Shown here in pieces: positions 51,687-64,000 of a stretch of 64,000 nucleotides of DNA (position 1 is its first letter; each line of letters starts with the position of its first letter). Source of the DNA: Dimorphilus gyrociliatus. Taxonomy: Eukaryota > Annelida > Polychaeta > Dinophilidae. The stretch spans positions 1,736,001 through 1,800,000 of the forward strand of contig CAJFCJ010000003.1 in the NCBI GenBank assembly GCA_904063045.1. Direction: 5' to 3'. The translations under genes were made by a program, and so were the position numbers. The notes beneath the pieces were generated by a model, which saw only the letters and a list, made by a program, of their open reading frames with translations, was not told where the DNA came from and did no database searches.

Positions 51687-54600
51687 TTTCTAGAATGAGT
51701 GACGCCAGAGTCAAAGCGACATCCTGCGATAAAAGAGACGTCTTGCTTGTTGTCCTTCCTTTTATCGTACTTTCTCTCTTTCACAGATGGTCCATTATTA
51801 CCGCCTATAAGTGAAGGTATGTCAAAATGTGATTATAAAGCTAATTTACAAATTTGGCGAAATGCCGAATCAATTCATCGTAAACACGTATATAGTACGT
51901 TTCACTTACGCCTACCCGATGATCGAGGCGTAAAATTGTCAAGTGCGTGACCGATTCGAATATATTAGACGCCTTTACACTATGCTTATAATGACGATAT
52001 ATATGAGCCAAGCTGTGAAGGCGTCTAATCTTACTACTTTTTGATCTTTCACAGAAAGTAACATTCGTCAATGGCATATTGGCCTCAATTAACTCCTAAG
52101 AAAAGTCACGTGATTAGTATATTGCCCAACAAGAAAAGTCAGACGAGCAAAAAGCCCAAAGTTACCCAATTCTTTTCGACTCAATTCAGTTAATGAAAAC
52201 GTGGTGAGCATCGGTGAAGTTTGCCAACACGTTCCTTTATAAGAAAAGAAAGGCTGTCGGTCGTCTTTTATGCTCGTCGTATAAAGCTAGATACTTATAT
52301 AGATTTTTAATTCAAATGATTCTATAGAACTGTTTTATAAAGATTCATGAAATATTCTAAGGAGCGTGAATTTAAAAGTTATATAATCAACCAATATTAA
52401 GATAAATCACTACGATAATAGAATCTACAACATCTCTTTCATTGACGGTCATAAAAGGAGTTACGGTGGCAATTAGGCGCAACGATCACCAACGTTTCAT
52501 TTCAAGATTTTAAATTAACAGAGTAGTCTTGATGGCTCGGAAACGGCCAGGTTTCATAATCTAGCACTTTTATCTTCATGATACGAATTTAAGGTATAGC
52601 AATAATTCTGTTGGTTTTGTTATATTTATTAAATGTAATTCTTTAATGATCATTTTGATGAACAGATGATCTTTGAAAATGATAAAGCGTTTCCGACTTT
52701 TGGTTACTATGTAATCGATAAATCTTCTAACATTCTCATATGAACTCATCACGTCTTTTACACATATCTAAACGGTTTTAGCGACTGTTTTAGTCAACTT
52801 AATCTACTTATAAGTACTTTTACCATTGGCTATTGAACGACCAAATCGAAGATATTGAATTTTATAAATCATTTTCCCCTTCCTACCCGATATATGAAAA
52901 ATATACGCTTATATTGTTTATCTTTTGGTTACAGCCGTTCCGAAATTCCTAAATGTAAACCCGATAGATTGCGGAAGCTGTCATTTAGACAGAACATGTT
53001 GCGAAATACTACGATGAAGGTGGTCATTTACATCCAAATATTTAGACAACCATCAACTTTTCAATGCAATATTATCTGTTAACAGTTTCTTTGAGTGCGA
53101 CACCGCCATTACAATTTATGTCACATTAAATACATATTCTGTATAAGTAGTTGAGAGTGGACATAATATTTAGCACAGATGATTTGCCTCCGTTTTTCTT
53201 GAATATCATATGTAGAATGTGAAGCGAAACTCTTCCCTGCAATTTGCATAGAAAAAAATACCTTTCTAAAAGATTTTCTTGGATATTAAAAAGAAAGCTT
53301 CGGAATGGCTTCGGTCGTGTTCGTCTTTTTACTTATTCTTTTTCCCTCTTCGATTACTCGTTCGATGTCAATATGATTCTTACGATAAATCTCTTACCAA
53401 ATCGACGTTTTCCGTTGGACTACTTGCTACTCACATAAATACCATGAATTCTCAGGCCTCTTCCGATCCTCATAACATTATTGCTCTTACAATAACTTTA
53501 CAAGGTTTCTTTTTATTTAACTTACATAAAAATACTAAACTTTAAGGCTCAAATTTTACTAATTAGTGTTACGAATACAACATACTGTATGTGGGTAAAG
53601 AGAGTATACTTTCCGTATAGTAAACTAGTATTACTTTAAACATATACCTATACGATTATTATCACCAGTGAATCATAAAATCTTTAAGAGTGCTGAATGA
53701 GGCTTACAGGTCCAAAATTTATCTTATCTTAAAATATAAAGTGCCAAAAAGAGCATTCCAGACTCAAATGCGAGGTAATTCGAAGAAACGAACCTGCAAA
53801 AATTTTTCGTATAAAATATCCAATCTTGCAACGAAAGCAATAATATTACAGTTCTGTAGAAAATCAGCAGCGCCCTCACCATTCTAGAAAATTAATAAAT
53901 ATTACTTGCGAATATCATCTCTGTCAGCTTTAAGAAAAACGTGTCAGGTCAATTATTAGCTTTCTAAGCTTATGTTCAACAGTTTATTTTGAATTTTAAA
54001 AATTAATTTGAATACAAAAAAACGTTAAATATTAAGTGTCTTAAAAGCCAACGGAAATTCTATATGTTTCTCATTAAATTTCACGGGCAATGCTCGACAG
54101 GTGTTTGCAATTTAACTAAATAGACTTAAGCATGAAATCCTCTTAAAGACTGAGTTAAAAGTATATTAACAAAAATGCACAAACTATTCTAGTCTTCCCT
54201 CTAGAAAACTTAGTAAAAAAGATGTTCACATTCTATTTTTAGCGATTTGTTATCTCATTTGAGATAGTCAGTATAACTATAAAACTATTTTTTAAAAATT
54301 ACATATTTTTTAATCTCAAAAAAAGAACTTTAATTTAGTCACAAGTGCATAAAAAGTTCTAAGTGTATTAACAATATTACAAGAATACTTAAAAAAGAAA
54401 TTTAGACTATCATTTGGAAAGAATTATTCTTGATAATGCCTACTTGGATACGATTAGTGAAGAAAATTTACTAGAATAATAAGTCGTACTTTTACAAATC
54501 TTTTCTTTAGTTTGTAGGTTAATCTGAATGATTATGACATATATTCACCAAATTTCTCATATAATGTTCATTACTTGTCAATGGAATATCCCATTTATAT

Positions 54601-55063
54601 ATTTCACGAGCTTTCAGGCAAGTTTACACCTACTCAAACTAACAGTCAAACGGATACACAAATATGTTTATATATCATGTTGTGTTTTATAAAAACATTT
54701 ATATAATGAATGCCATGTATAAAGCATGGAAGATGAAAGAAAATTTTCGAACGGACTTATCGTTACTCTCAAGGTATTGGCCTTTGACCAATTTAAGCCT
54801 ATCAAACTACGTAAATAATTGCAGAAATGTAATGATCTAGTCAAATCTTAAGCTCTCTCTTCCTCTTTTCTGTATCATAAACTGTGATCCTCCTTGACCT
54901 AAGACTAACTTTTTACTCAACAATTTTAACAAGATATCTGCACCATTTCTTCAATTACAACTGTTTAACTTACGCAGTTGGCGTATCTGAAATTTGGCAA
55001 ATTGTTATTTTACAGTTATGCTCTGTAAAGACCTACTTTTATCGAAAACGGTTAGAGCAAGAT

Positions 55064-55118
<55 letters not shown>

Positions 55119-56540
55119 CATTTTATATATTGAAAATAAAATATAACAAGGACATTGTGTAATTATGGCAAATAAATAGGCTGCTTCCCTTTTAAATAAT
55201 TTTTTCTATCAATACAAGAAATTTACAGAATAATAAATATATCTCTGTATAGATGCAAAAGTATTGTGTTAGTAAAAAAATTCTGTGTAAACTGGTTATC
55301 ATACTAACACTGACTAGGCAGCTGCTGAAGAGTTTGACCAAATGTTTACGAGTTTAATTTAGATGACTTTTGTGAGCGATCGATGAGGCGTTTTACTTGA
55401 GCTCTTGATTCTGCAAATGCCAAAATCGATGAGCGGCAAAAGACATCAAAAATTATTTGTTTGTTGCTTCTGAGGTGATTTAGAGGAATTGATTGATAAA
55501 ATCTTTTGGTCAGACATCTTGTAGACGCTACTGCACACAAGTAGGGTAGTAGCTTTTTTCAGAATGTAAGTCTGTCATAAGTATTGCATTGATTTTCAAA
55601 AAAATCGATCTATATGACAAAACTTATCATTTTTTTCTCACTCCGTTACAACCAAGCGAAAAGTAGATTTTCCATTTCTTTACGAGAAATTCTCTTTTTC
55701 TATAGTATAAAAGTAGCAATAGGCTATGAGCAAACAGTTTAATCTTATACATATATCTACTTCTTCGAAAGTTCATGAATTTCTTCCCTGCAATTGTTTG
55801 GGGCAAGTTTATATGTTAAAAACTCAAACACAGTCTTATAAAATGACGAAAACAATTATTTTACTCGCATTGCCTGAAGCAATGTCTATTTTTTCAATCA
55901 TTTCCATTTAACTCTTACAGACTTCTTGACTCTTCTGTAATCACACTGGTCCAGATAAATTGCGAATAAATTTTTCTTATTAATGAAGAACTTCGAGTGG
56001 GCCTCTAGTATGTGGAGAGCCGGGATAGACACCAATCGATTCCTCTGAATATTTATCTTGAATGATGGATGGAGTCAGTATCTAATCTCACTTACTACTC
56101 TTCTCGAATAATAAACGTTAGATTTCCATTGACTCGCTCAAAAAACTTCTCCGCTGACTGGGTAACTCATACATATTTTACAAACTATAGCTGTTTCAGC
56201 GCAACGCGATTTGAATGGTGTTTAGTTTATTTGCATGCTCATCACTGTTAAATTTGAACTTGTTGCAGATGGATCTATTAACTAGTGGTAACAGAAAAAT
56301 TTCCACATGAATTGACTGTAAGTTGGATGAAGAAAAGAAACATTATCGCGGTATCAATCATTTTGTACACAAGATATTACTGCTTGTGCTATCCCTGAAG
56401 ATGGACAATCTGACCCACTCGAGTGTGAAATGGAGCTTTTATCAAAGTGGCCTATTCTACTGGCATATACGTTGAATAATACTTGTGAAAACCAAGAGAA
56501 CATAAAAAACAAAAAATCATAACAAATAAAATTTTAAATA
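51687..56540. other. Large intergenic region
   Basis: 4.9 kb without recognised genes. The first 600 bp (51.7-52.3 kb) are GC-richer, with short inverted repeats (51908-51931; 51964-52029) and an E-box GTCACGTGA at about 52105, and may be the promoter or 5' exon of the dopamine receptor gene. The remainder is AT-rich, with a long (TA)n tract at 55068-55117. Frames at 52.8-53.9 and 55.3-56.3 kb show no family resemblance. Confidence 0.45.
55068..55117. repeat. (TA)25 microsatellite
   Basis: Fifty uninterrupted bases of TA dinucleotide, the longest simple repeat in the window. Likely length-polymorphic. Confidence 0.95.
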
Positions 56541-59500
56541 TTAATATTCATCAATGAACGTAAATGTAGGTCCTGCGTTGGGTCCAATCATCGGATCAAT
56601 GCCTTCCTCAATAGGTGTTCTAACCAATTTTTCTCCTTGCACCAAGAGACTATACATCATACTCATACAAAATCGCATCTTATTTGTATGCCCATTAAAT
56701 AGTTCATGAAAACATTTTAATAGCTTTGTATACATTGAATCAAACTGTAAAGAATATCTATGAGCTTTACTGTTGATTTTATATTTCCATATTTGAGGAT
56801 CTTCTATCATGGGCCAGATACCGTCAGCCGCTAGAGGGCGATTAGGACCATTATAACTGTACGTTATGTTGCATGTTTGCAGATTTGTGCCGTTATGACA
56901 GTACTCAGTCTCCATCATGTATAGGTCACGGTTTTTCCCCTCAGAAATACAGGTTTCATTTGAATGAATTATTAAATCTCTTTCTTTGGCCATTTGAGAA
57001 AAAAGATAATAGTGTGAAAGATGTTTACTTGTTGTTAAAGGGTTACAAACGTCGGAACCCTCTCCCTCTTCCACAATTTGTGCTACTGCTCTTTTAGCAG
57101 TTCTTAAGTTAGTTACTGCAAATGGTTTTCCATCAACATCCGAATACCAATCATCATCTTTTACTTGTCGAGATTTTAACCCTGTAAAGATAGTAGTATT
57201 TTCTAGTTCAGCTTCCTTTTCTAACTGAATTATACCATGTAGAATATTGTTATATAGCTGAGATATTGTGTTTGGATTTGTTGTTATTGGGCATTTATAG
57301 GTAAGCACATCAGCATGAATGCTTTCTTTTAAGAGGTATTTCAGGCAACGGGTTTCAACAGTTGCTGCTGGTTTTTCAATTTCCATGAAAGTATGTTCAA
57401 TTCTACTTTTTGACAACGGCCCAAGAACCATTACTATATCCGGATTATTAGGTAGTGGCGACGGAAAAACAGGTACTGCGCTTGCTTCATTGAAAATAGG
57501 TTTACCACCTATACCATTTAAAATATTGGCAGCCAAAGTAGTATGAGCCATTTCCTGTATCATTATATGTTTTAAAGTTTTTTTTGCAGCTTTATTGTAT
57601 CCCGGTCGAATGGATAAAAGAGCTGTCATGTATAACGGGATTGTTGATAACTCAAAGCGAATTGCAGTTTGTATAGACCTTTTGATGTCATCTAAGCTTA
57701 CTTTCGGAGGGTTCCCAATCGTTGGGTTTTCAAGCCACCTCAAAATCATATTTGTAGTTTTTTTCGATAAATCTCTGGATATAGGCATAAAATTATGATG
57801 CTCTAAAGGCAGCGTCATTGCCATTTTCAGTGGTCGAAGTCTTTGTAATACGTTCGTAATATCTTCAAGATGGATGAAAGGTCTCATGACGGGATAGAGG
57901 TAAGCATAACGAGTAAAAACTTCGCGTACATTTCCGTACCAAGTGGGTTCTTTCACTTCAGGGAAGTCATAAAAAATATTTAAGTTTATCATTAAATCAC
58001 ACCATTGGCTTGTATTATTTTTAGACGTGTAATTGAGTAAAACGGTATAAATTTGACTATCGATGGTGCACTCCTTTCGATATTTCCCTAATTTAATACC
58101 TGGATTGTTGGCTTTAATATTTAACAATATAAGCCCGTCTTGATCAGTCCTTGTTGGTTCTGGTAGAGTTACGCCATCTTCAGGATCATTTATAGCAGGA
58201 TTGTCTGAATCACAGAAAAAATCTAACATAGGTCTTGGCCGCTTCATCCAGTTCAATGGGAGAAAGCTCGAAATTTTCAATCCGTCGATTGGCATTCCAA
58301 ATTGACTAGCATAAATTTCAAAACTATGTGTGTCATTTGGATCCATTCTCAAAACATTGTGAGTAAGACTGTGAACGATCACTCCATCAGAATTTTCACG
58401 TAGAACAATATTCATACAATTTTTGCCTTCCAGTTGAGCCACTAATAAAGGTATACTGCGTAGTCGTTCAACTGCTTTCTGATGATAAATTGTCATTTCT
58501 AATCCGTTCGGTGGAAACTCTTGAATACTGTTCATGTTATAAAGAAACATCTTGTTTTTGTATAAAACTGATCCTAAATCAGTAAAATCGTTTGGGCATT
58601 TACTAAAATTTGTATCATTTATAACATCTGTTGGAACAATTACGTGTAAGTTTTTCAAAATACCGTCATGAAGATCTCCATTTGGGCGCTTTCGAAAAGA
58701 GTTGCTAAAATCGACGAGTACAGAACTCTTTTCATAATTAACATGAAAAAAGGCGGTACAAAAATTTTCTTCGTATCGGATGTTACCACCTTGTCTAGGA
58801 TTACAGCCAAGTCCTTTTAGAACTCTTGTAAATCGATGAAATTGACGGGATTCCAAAGAATGTGATGGTCCTATTGTTCCACTGATTTCCCCGTACGTAA
58901 AATTATGCTTTGTTCTGTCTCGTACATATCTATCCATTGTGAATTTGATTGACAGCTTACCTTCTTTTTTACCCCAAAAATCGATTGTTCGCTCCTTTAA
59001 CTGTTTTACAATTTTAGAGTTCTCGTCAACTTCTTTCATCCAAGACAGAGAATATAGTGCACTTTTTATGTATGAACTAAATCTAGGTGCTCTAAAAAGT
59101 TCGGGAATACGTGGCCATAAATCTTGAATAACTGCCACTTCCATTTTTCCTCTAATGCTATGGCCAATTTGAACTTCTAAATCAAAGAATTCACTGTTTT
59201 GGCACATAGGATCAAGATCAACAAATTTCCCGGAGTGATAAGTCATTGGTCCTGAAATGTAAAAGTAATTTCTATTCAGCCTCGAGTAAAAACACTGTAT
59301 ATTCGTTAATACACAAACATTTACTAACTTAATATCGGTATATTATTAATAATCCATCTATCTTTTAGGCAGTTGTGCAAAAGCACTTTCAAAATGGAAA
59401 CGTCAGAAAGAATAGTTTCGTTATATTTTGATATTTGTAGCGTGTCAATTTGCTTCACATATCAACGGAAAAATGAATTGATATTCAAAAAATGTAGAAA

Positions 59501-62500
59501 AGTACTTAGTAATTGAAAATTTAAATTAGAGTCTTCTTAAGCATACTAGTAAATATTTCAAAGCCGACTTTAATAAACCTTCAACCATATTCTTCAAAAT
59601 TAATTATAGCTTTTGAATTGTTAAACGAGCAAGTTTAAAACCTATTATAGTCTGCATTGGATTTCCTAATACTTTTGTAAAGTCCTAAATGAAAAATTAA
59701 GCATGTATCAGTTAAGTTTGCTGAGTCATTATAGGTTCAGAGTGTATCTTCGAGAAAAGTGCTTCAGCTTCCCTCTTCATGTTTTTGATAAATATATAAA
59801 AGATATTTTAAGACGATCATCAAAGTAAAAATCTTTTGAACTCTTATTGAGGTCATTCATTAATTACTTCTTTATACTATTTAATGGACTTTAATGAACA
59901 TATGATAAAGATTTTCGACACTTTAACACAACCTTTTATTGAGCTATGTATTTTAAATAAAATGCTAGCATTGTTTAATCTTCATGATTGTTATCTAATT
60001 AAAATAAAAAGTACCTCTTTTCTGAAAAAGTGTCAGATATAATAAAATATAATTTTAATTAGCTAAAGTATATTCGCCTCATACGTCAAAAAGACTTTTA
60101 AAATATTGTAAATAAACAAGGGATTCATTTCGTATTTTTCTTTGATGTATAGCTTTGATTGTAAGACACATTCTTATTTATATGTTCATTGGTGCTATCA
60201 GCTGTAAATTACTTGCATTAAAACACCAACGTTGTCAAACCTGTGTTGACCACAATCATGTATAGGAATAATTAGACAGATTGATAAAAATTTATTAGAT
60301 GATTGGATAAGAAAAATCACAACAACTGCTATCGAAGTTTTGAAAATGCCAGATAATTGTGATTATTCTCATCTCATATTTAGTATACGCTTCTTTTAAT
60401 ACGTTTTACACAAAGTAACCTAAAACACTCCCAACGCAGATGGCTTTTACGTATTTGTTAACATTTAAAAACACATTTTTTGAGAAAATCAAATGACAAG
60501 TGCATTGTTTATGATGATCTAAAATTTAAAAAGATTTCGGAGAGCGGTGCGAAAATCTCGATTACAAACGAAATACAAGAGAGGATTAATAGTGCTGTTT
60601 ACGTAAGCCAACCAGTAAGAGTTTTCATATGCAACAGGATTAACGCAATCATTACAATACGCTACCATAGGCCACATAATACAGAATGGGAGCCAACAAA
60701 CCAAAAACATCAGAATAATGACTCCCAAAGTACGGAGCACTCTCGTATGTTGCTCTGTTTTTCTTCTATTTGAGTTTTTAATTTTGATTTCATCTTGACC
60801 ACTTGTTTTCGTAACAGATATATCGACAGTAACTTCGTCATCATCTATTGATGGTCCCATATTTTTATCCATAGCCTCAACTTTAAGTTTTTGCCTGTAC
60901 AAAGCTCTCAAAGATCCTGTATAGAAAACTATCATAGCTAAAATAGGAATATAATACACGCAAATTGCTTGAGACACAACAAATTTTTTGTCAGGAACGA
61001 AATAGCAATCTGTAGATATTTTTTTAAGATCTAATACTCGAAAAGTTATTACAGGTGGAAGCCACACTATCAACCCAACAATCCAACTGCCAACAGACAT
61101 CAATGTAGATCGTCTAATGGTTGCAAGAGACTTATATTGCAACGGGCGATTTAGTGCCAAAAATCGATCATATGCCACTAATATTAAATGAAATATGGAA
61201 ACAGTACAACAAGTAAAATCCAAAGCAACCCAGGCAGTACATAAATTATTTCCAAGAGGCCAATAGCCATAGATTGTAAACACATTCATTCCACCCATAA
61301 CAAAGACACCTACTATTAAATCGGCCACAGCAAGAGAAACAACATACACATTCGAAGCGTTTCGCAATTTTTTATCATATATTACGCAAAGAATAACGGT
61401 AATATTAGCCAGAACTGTGATGAGAGTGAGTAATATAAGTGGAGGGGCTAAAACTTCTGCGTTTCTTGACGATTGCTCTGTTATGTTCGAGCTCATCTTG
61501 CCAATTGACGTGGCGTCAGACAACCTGATTTTTAAATATAAACGCAGGACAAATAATTCGATTGGGTTCATTCTTTCAATTAAGTCAAAGAATACTATAA
61601 AAATAGCTCTCTACACTTACACCTTAATAAAATGTTAATATAATAATTGGCCCTATTTATATTTAACACATGTGAGTTTTCCAAACTAAATCTTCCTTTT
61701 AAATAATTTTTAATTTTAATGCGAGCTACTGACCATAAACAGGTTGACCAATGATAGGATCTTGCTTTGGATCTGAAGTGCAATAGCCATTTTTGTAGCA
61801 AACCCTCCTAATAGTAACATTTTCAAATCGGAAATCGTTTGATCCCTAAGCAAAGCACATACAAATTTAACAAATCAATATCAACAAGAAAATACTAAAC
61901 CATTGGAGAAAATCCTCCTTGTGTTGTATTTCCATAAATTATATTCCATTGAGTAAACTCTCTCATATTGTAGTGCTTTGCATTGTTATTTGCCGTTGGT
62001 GGATCAGCGTACAAAAAACCAGAAAAATGAAGTCTGGGCCAACCAAGATAATTGGTACCGGAATATTTCGTAGCTGTACTTTCAAACATCTAAACTTTTA
62101 CAACAGTAATTAGGAATAAATACCTTTACGACAAAAAAGAGCAAATTCATCTTCACCGCCTCTACAATTTGGTTTCTCATCGCATACTTCACTCCATTCA
62201 ATACAATTTCCATCATAGCATTCAAATTCACAAGCTTTGTAAAATCTTATAAGAGATAATTATGCATAATCTTTGAGCTTACTTTTATTAAGGAACAAGT
62301 TTGTTGATTTTCTTAGGAAACCTTCTTGTAAAAACTTTTGTTGGACTTTCAATTGAACGAAAATCCCTACCAGTATTGTGATGATAAAAAATAGAATTAC
62401 ATAACTGTCAAAATTCAAAAAAGATAAAATCACTATATTAAAACGTTTCAGGTACCAACGTTAAGCGTGTTACAGATATAACCCTTTTTTTCTCCTCAGT

Positions 62501-62515
62501 AGCGCTTTTCTGCAT
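56541..62515 (-). CDS. Membrane-anchored LDLa + VioB-like (iminophenyl-pyruvate dimer synthase/ferritin-like) protein
   Basis: Six exons (62515-62460, 62404-62283, 62234-62124, 62073-61901, 61845-61734, 59251-56541) join in frame to about 1094 aa. Residues 1-19 are polar/basic. One membrane helix (YVILFFIITILVGIFVQL) has no signal peptide, so type II topology is expected. An LDL-receptor class A module follows (CEFECYDGNCIEW...VCDEKPNC...GEDEF). Next is the VioB-type N-terminal motif WPRLHFSGFLYADPPTANN and a long N-terminal half. A PF12902-like ferritin-like domain starts near residue 715: helix A AIRFELSTIPLYMTALLSI (E725), helix B IMIQEMAHTTLAANILNGIG (E758, H761), then IVEEGEG and SHYYLFSQMAKE. 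In bacteria VioB/StaD/RebD couple oxidised tryptophan imines. Here the ectodomain would be extracellular or lumenal and the substrate is unknown. Several possible N-glycosylation sites and many cysteines. Intron 5 (2.5 kb) hosts a GPCR gene. Confidence 0.85.
60519..61496 (-). CDS. Aminergic GPCR (muscarinic/histamine-like), nested in an intron
   Basis: An intronless 325-aa receptor from ATG 61496 (an earlier in-frame ATG at 61571 would add 25 residues that look like untranslated leader). The N-terminus has NITEQSS, a glycosylation site. All seven helices are visible: TM2 VVSLAVADLIVGVFVMGG, TM3 with the amine-binding aspartate in WVALDFTCCTVSIFHL, then AYDRFLALNRPLQY (DRF in place of DRY), TM6 LGVIILMFLVCWLPFCIMWP, a C-x-x-C in extracellular loop 3 (CNDC) and TM7 YWLAYVNSTINPLLYFVC. 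The YVNSTINP motif and loop cysteines recall muscarinic and histamine receptors; the ligand is undetermined. Intracellular loop 3 is short. The gene lies wholly within intron 5 (59252-61733) of the VioB-like gene, on the same strand. Confidence 0.85.
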   Translation of the reverse strand: MSSNITEQSSRNAEVLAPPLILLTLITVLANITVILCVIYDKKLRNASNVYVVSLAVADLIVGVFVMGGMNVFTIYGYWPLGNNLCTAWVALDFTCCTVSIFHLILVAYDRFLALNRPLQYKSLATIRRSTLMSVGSWIVGLIVWLPPVITFRVLDLKKISTDCYFVPDKKFVVSQAICVYYIPILAMIVFYTGSLRALYRQKLKVEAMDKNMGPSIDDDEVTVDISVTKTSGQDEIKIKNSNRRKTEQHTRVLRTLGVIILMFLVCWLPFCIMWPMVAYCNDCVNPVAYENSYWLAYVNSTINPLLYFVCNRDFRTALRNLFKF

Positions 62516-64000
62516 TTTCTATATCATAAACGAAATAAACTCTCTTGTAAGTTATTGTCTGTTGTACTATGTTATCACCAACATCAAACAAGACATCTTT
62601 AGAAAATAATTTTTAGGTACGATAGAGTTAAAAAAACAGGACAATGGCATTGTTAATTCCACAACGTCTTATCAATTAGATAAGAAGTATGAGCCAAAAT
62701 TTTGACATTACGCATTTTTAAGACAAACAATTAGTCGTAAAATTCATGATCAAATGTTGAAAAAATTACGGGCTTCTGACGACGTAAACATTCCTCAGCA
62801 GTATTAATAGCTTAAATAGTAATGAGAAATAACCTAAAAGCTTTTAAAAATTAGTTCAGAAAGCAATATATGAACAAAAAAGTTATCAACAAATATGACC
62901 CAAAGGTAAAAAATTTCTATTAGTTGTTCGGTTAATTCTCTTATATTTAGCTTTTATAGAAATTGCTTCAGGCAAATCGTAAACGAAAAGATTCAGATTG
63001 ACGTTTTATCTTGATAAACTTTGTCCTAATTTGTGACCAATCAATATTTTATTGTATGCGCTTTTATACTCGCTTATCGAATTGATATATATATATATAC
63101 CAACAGCAGGGATTTTCATCTAACAACTATTGTGAAAAATTATTAATTTGCCTTTCAAACTTATGTTTTTATCTTCTATTTAATAAAACGCGTCATGACT
63201 GTTATCTTGATTTAAAATACTATGATTTATTCTTCTTTTTGGCTCTTCAAATTTCGAAAGGTTCATTTTTATACTTCAATATATGTAACATTGTAAAAAC
63301 TCAGCAAAAGCAATATGAAGGCGCCATCTAATGTTTTACGGCTGAGCGCTGAAACTTTGGTTTTCAGTTTAATATTAAGGTATTAGTAAAACGTTTTTGA
63401 TTATATTAAAAATATAAAGCATTTGAAATATTAACAAATCCCAAAGGGGTTTTTCATATAATCTTGGAAAATAAAACTTCTTATTTAAGAATATATAAAT
63501 ATGATTAGCTGGATATACTTTTATCCAAATCTTGCCGTAATTCTTATGAAAGTTATTTTTCCATAAAAAAAGATGTTGTGAACAAAAAGGAACAACGAAA
63601 AAGCCTTCTCTTTTTAGTTGTTATTAAGTTATACTTCCAGCCGAATATTTTTTTCCTGACTTCGTGTTTTTCATGAGCATATGTTTTCCATATAAATAAT
63701 ATACTATGTACTAAAAATAATACAAAAAATAGGAAGACGTTCAATTAAATAAAGATAACGCATTTGCAGCTCAATCAAAACAGTATTTCTTTTAAAACCA
63801 CCCAAACGATATACTTATTTTCAAATTTGAATACCTATTTGTCATCATTTCGAAAAAGCACATAATTTATTATAACCAAGTGATAAATAGATTATGATAT
63901 TATTGTTTTCTTTATACTTTCAATAAAAAATATTTGTAGTGGTTGGTTTAGCGTTGAGTGTTTTGTTTTGTTGACAAATTTACCAAGCCAAGACAATTTA
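62516..64000. other. Right-edge upstream region
   Basis: Upstream of the VioB-like gene start. A CTCF-like core (TAGATGGCGCC on the minus strand) is at 63320-63330, and a short (TA) run lies near 63088-63100. The 63-codon frame at 63553-63744 is not convincing. No gene is called. Confidence 0.45.

Noticed and set aside
52855-53887. Cluster of 60-90 codon frames (+) in the large spacer
   Set aside because: Overlapping frames with no domain, no codon signal and no splice joins.

Overview
This 64 kb window is nuclear DNA from a small-genome animal. It is AT-rich (about one third G+C by eye). Genes are on both strands, roughly one per 4 kb. Most are split by very short GT-AG introns (many 48-70 nt), so open reading frames are broken and often run through introns; the models below were built by joining exons at splice sites that keep frame and family alignment. 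The gene set is metazoan: neurotransmitter GPCRs, an SLC6 transporter, a fasciclin matrix protein, a Tks-like SH3/PX adaptor and C/EBP. The dopamine receptor belongs to the invertebrate Dop1R2 type, which suggests a protostome. Galactocerebrosidase together with a TGFBI-like gene fits a compact spiralian better than an insect or nematode, but the species is not determined.

Layout. 0-12 kb: secreted cysteine-rich protein (+), TGFBI/periostin-like fasciclin protein (-), NNMT-type methyltransferase (+), small coiled-coil protein (-). 12-20 kb: lysosomal galactocerebrosidase (-), head to head with a C/EBP-gamma-like bZIP (+), then a C2H2 zinc-finger protein (-). 20-30 kb: SLC6 amino-acid-type transporter (+), mitochondrial m-AAA protease paraplegin (-), C2H2 zinc-finger protein (+). 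31-36 kb: PX-SH3-SH3-SH3 adaptor (-), head to head with ACOT9 (+). 40-47 kb: NCKX-type Na/Ca-K exchanger (+) and RSRC1-like SR protein (-). 50-52 kb: Dop1R2-like receptor (-). 56-62.5 kb: a large gene (-) that fuses a membrane anchor and an LDL-receptor class A module to a VioB-like protein with an iminophenyl-pyruvate dimer synthase / ferritin-like domain. A complete aminergic GPCR gene on the same strand lies inside one of its introns.

The genes are ordinary cell and nervous-system loci with no operon logic. The most unusual item is the VioB-like fusion gene: the domain is best known from bacterial bisindole pigment biosynthesis, but here it has introns, an animal ectodomain and a type II membrane topology. 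In the non-coding part there are several CTCF-like core motifs, all in spacers; five TGACGTCA palindromes; a palindromic M-box pair just upstream of the lysosomal GALC gene; and a compact GC-rich inverted-repeat element. No viral genes, CRISPR arrays, tRNA or rRNA genes were recognised.
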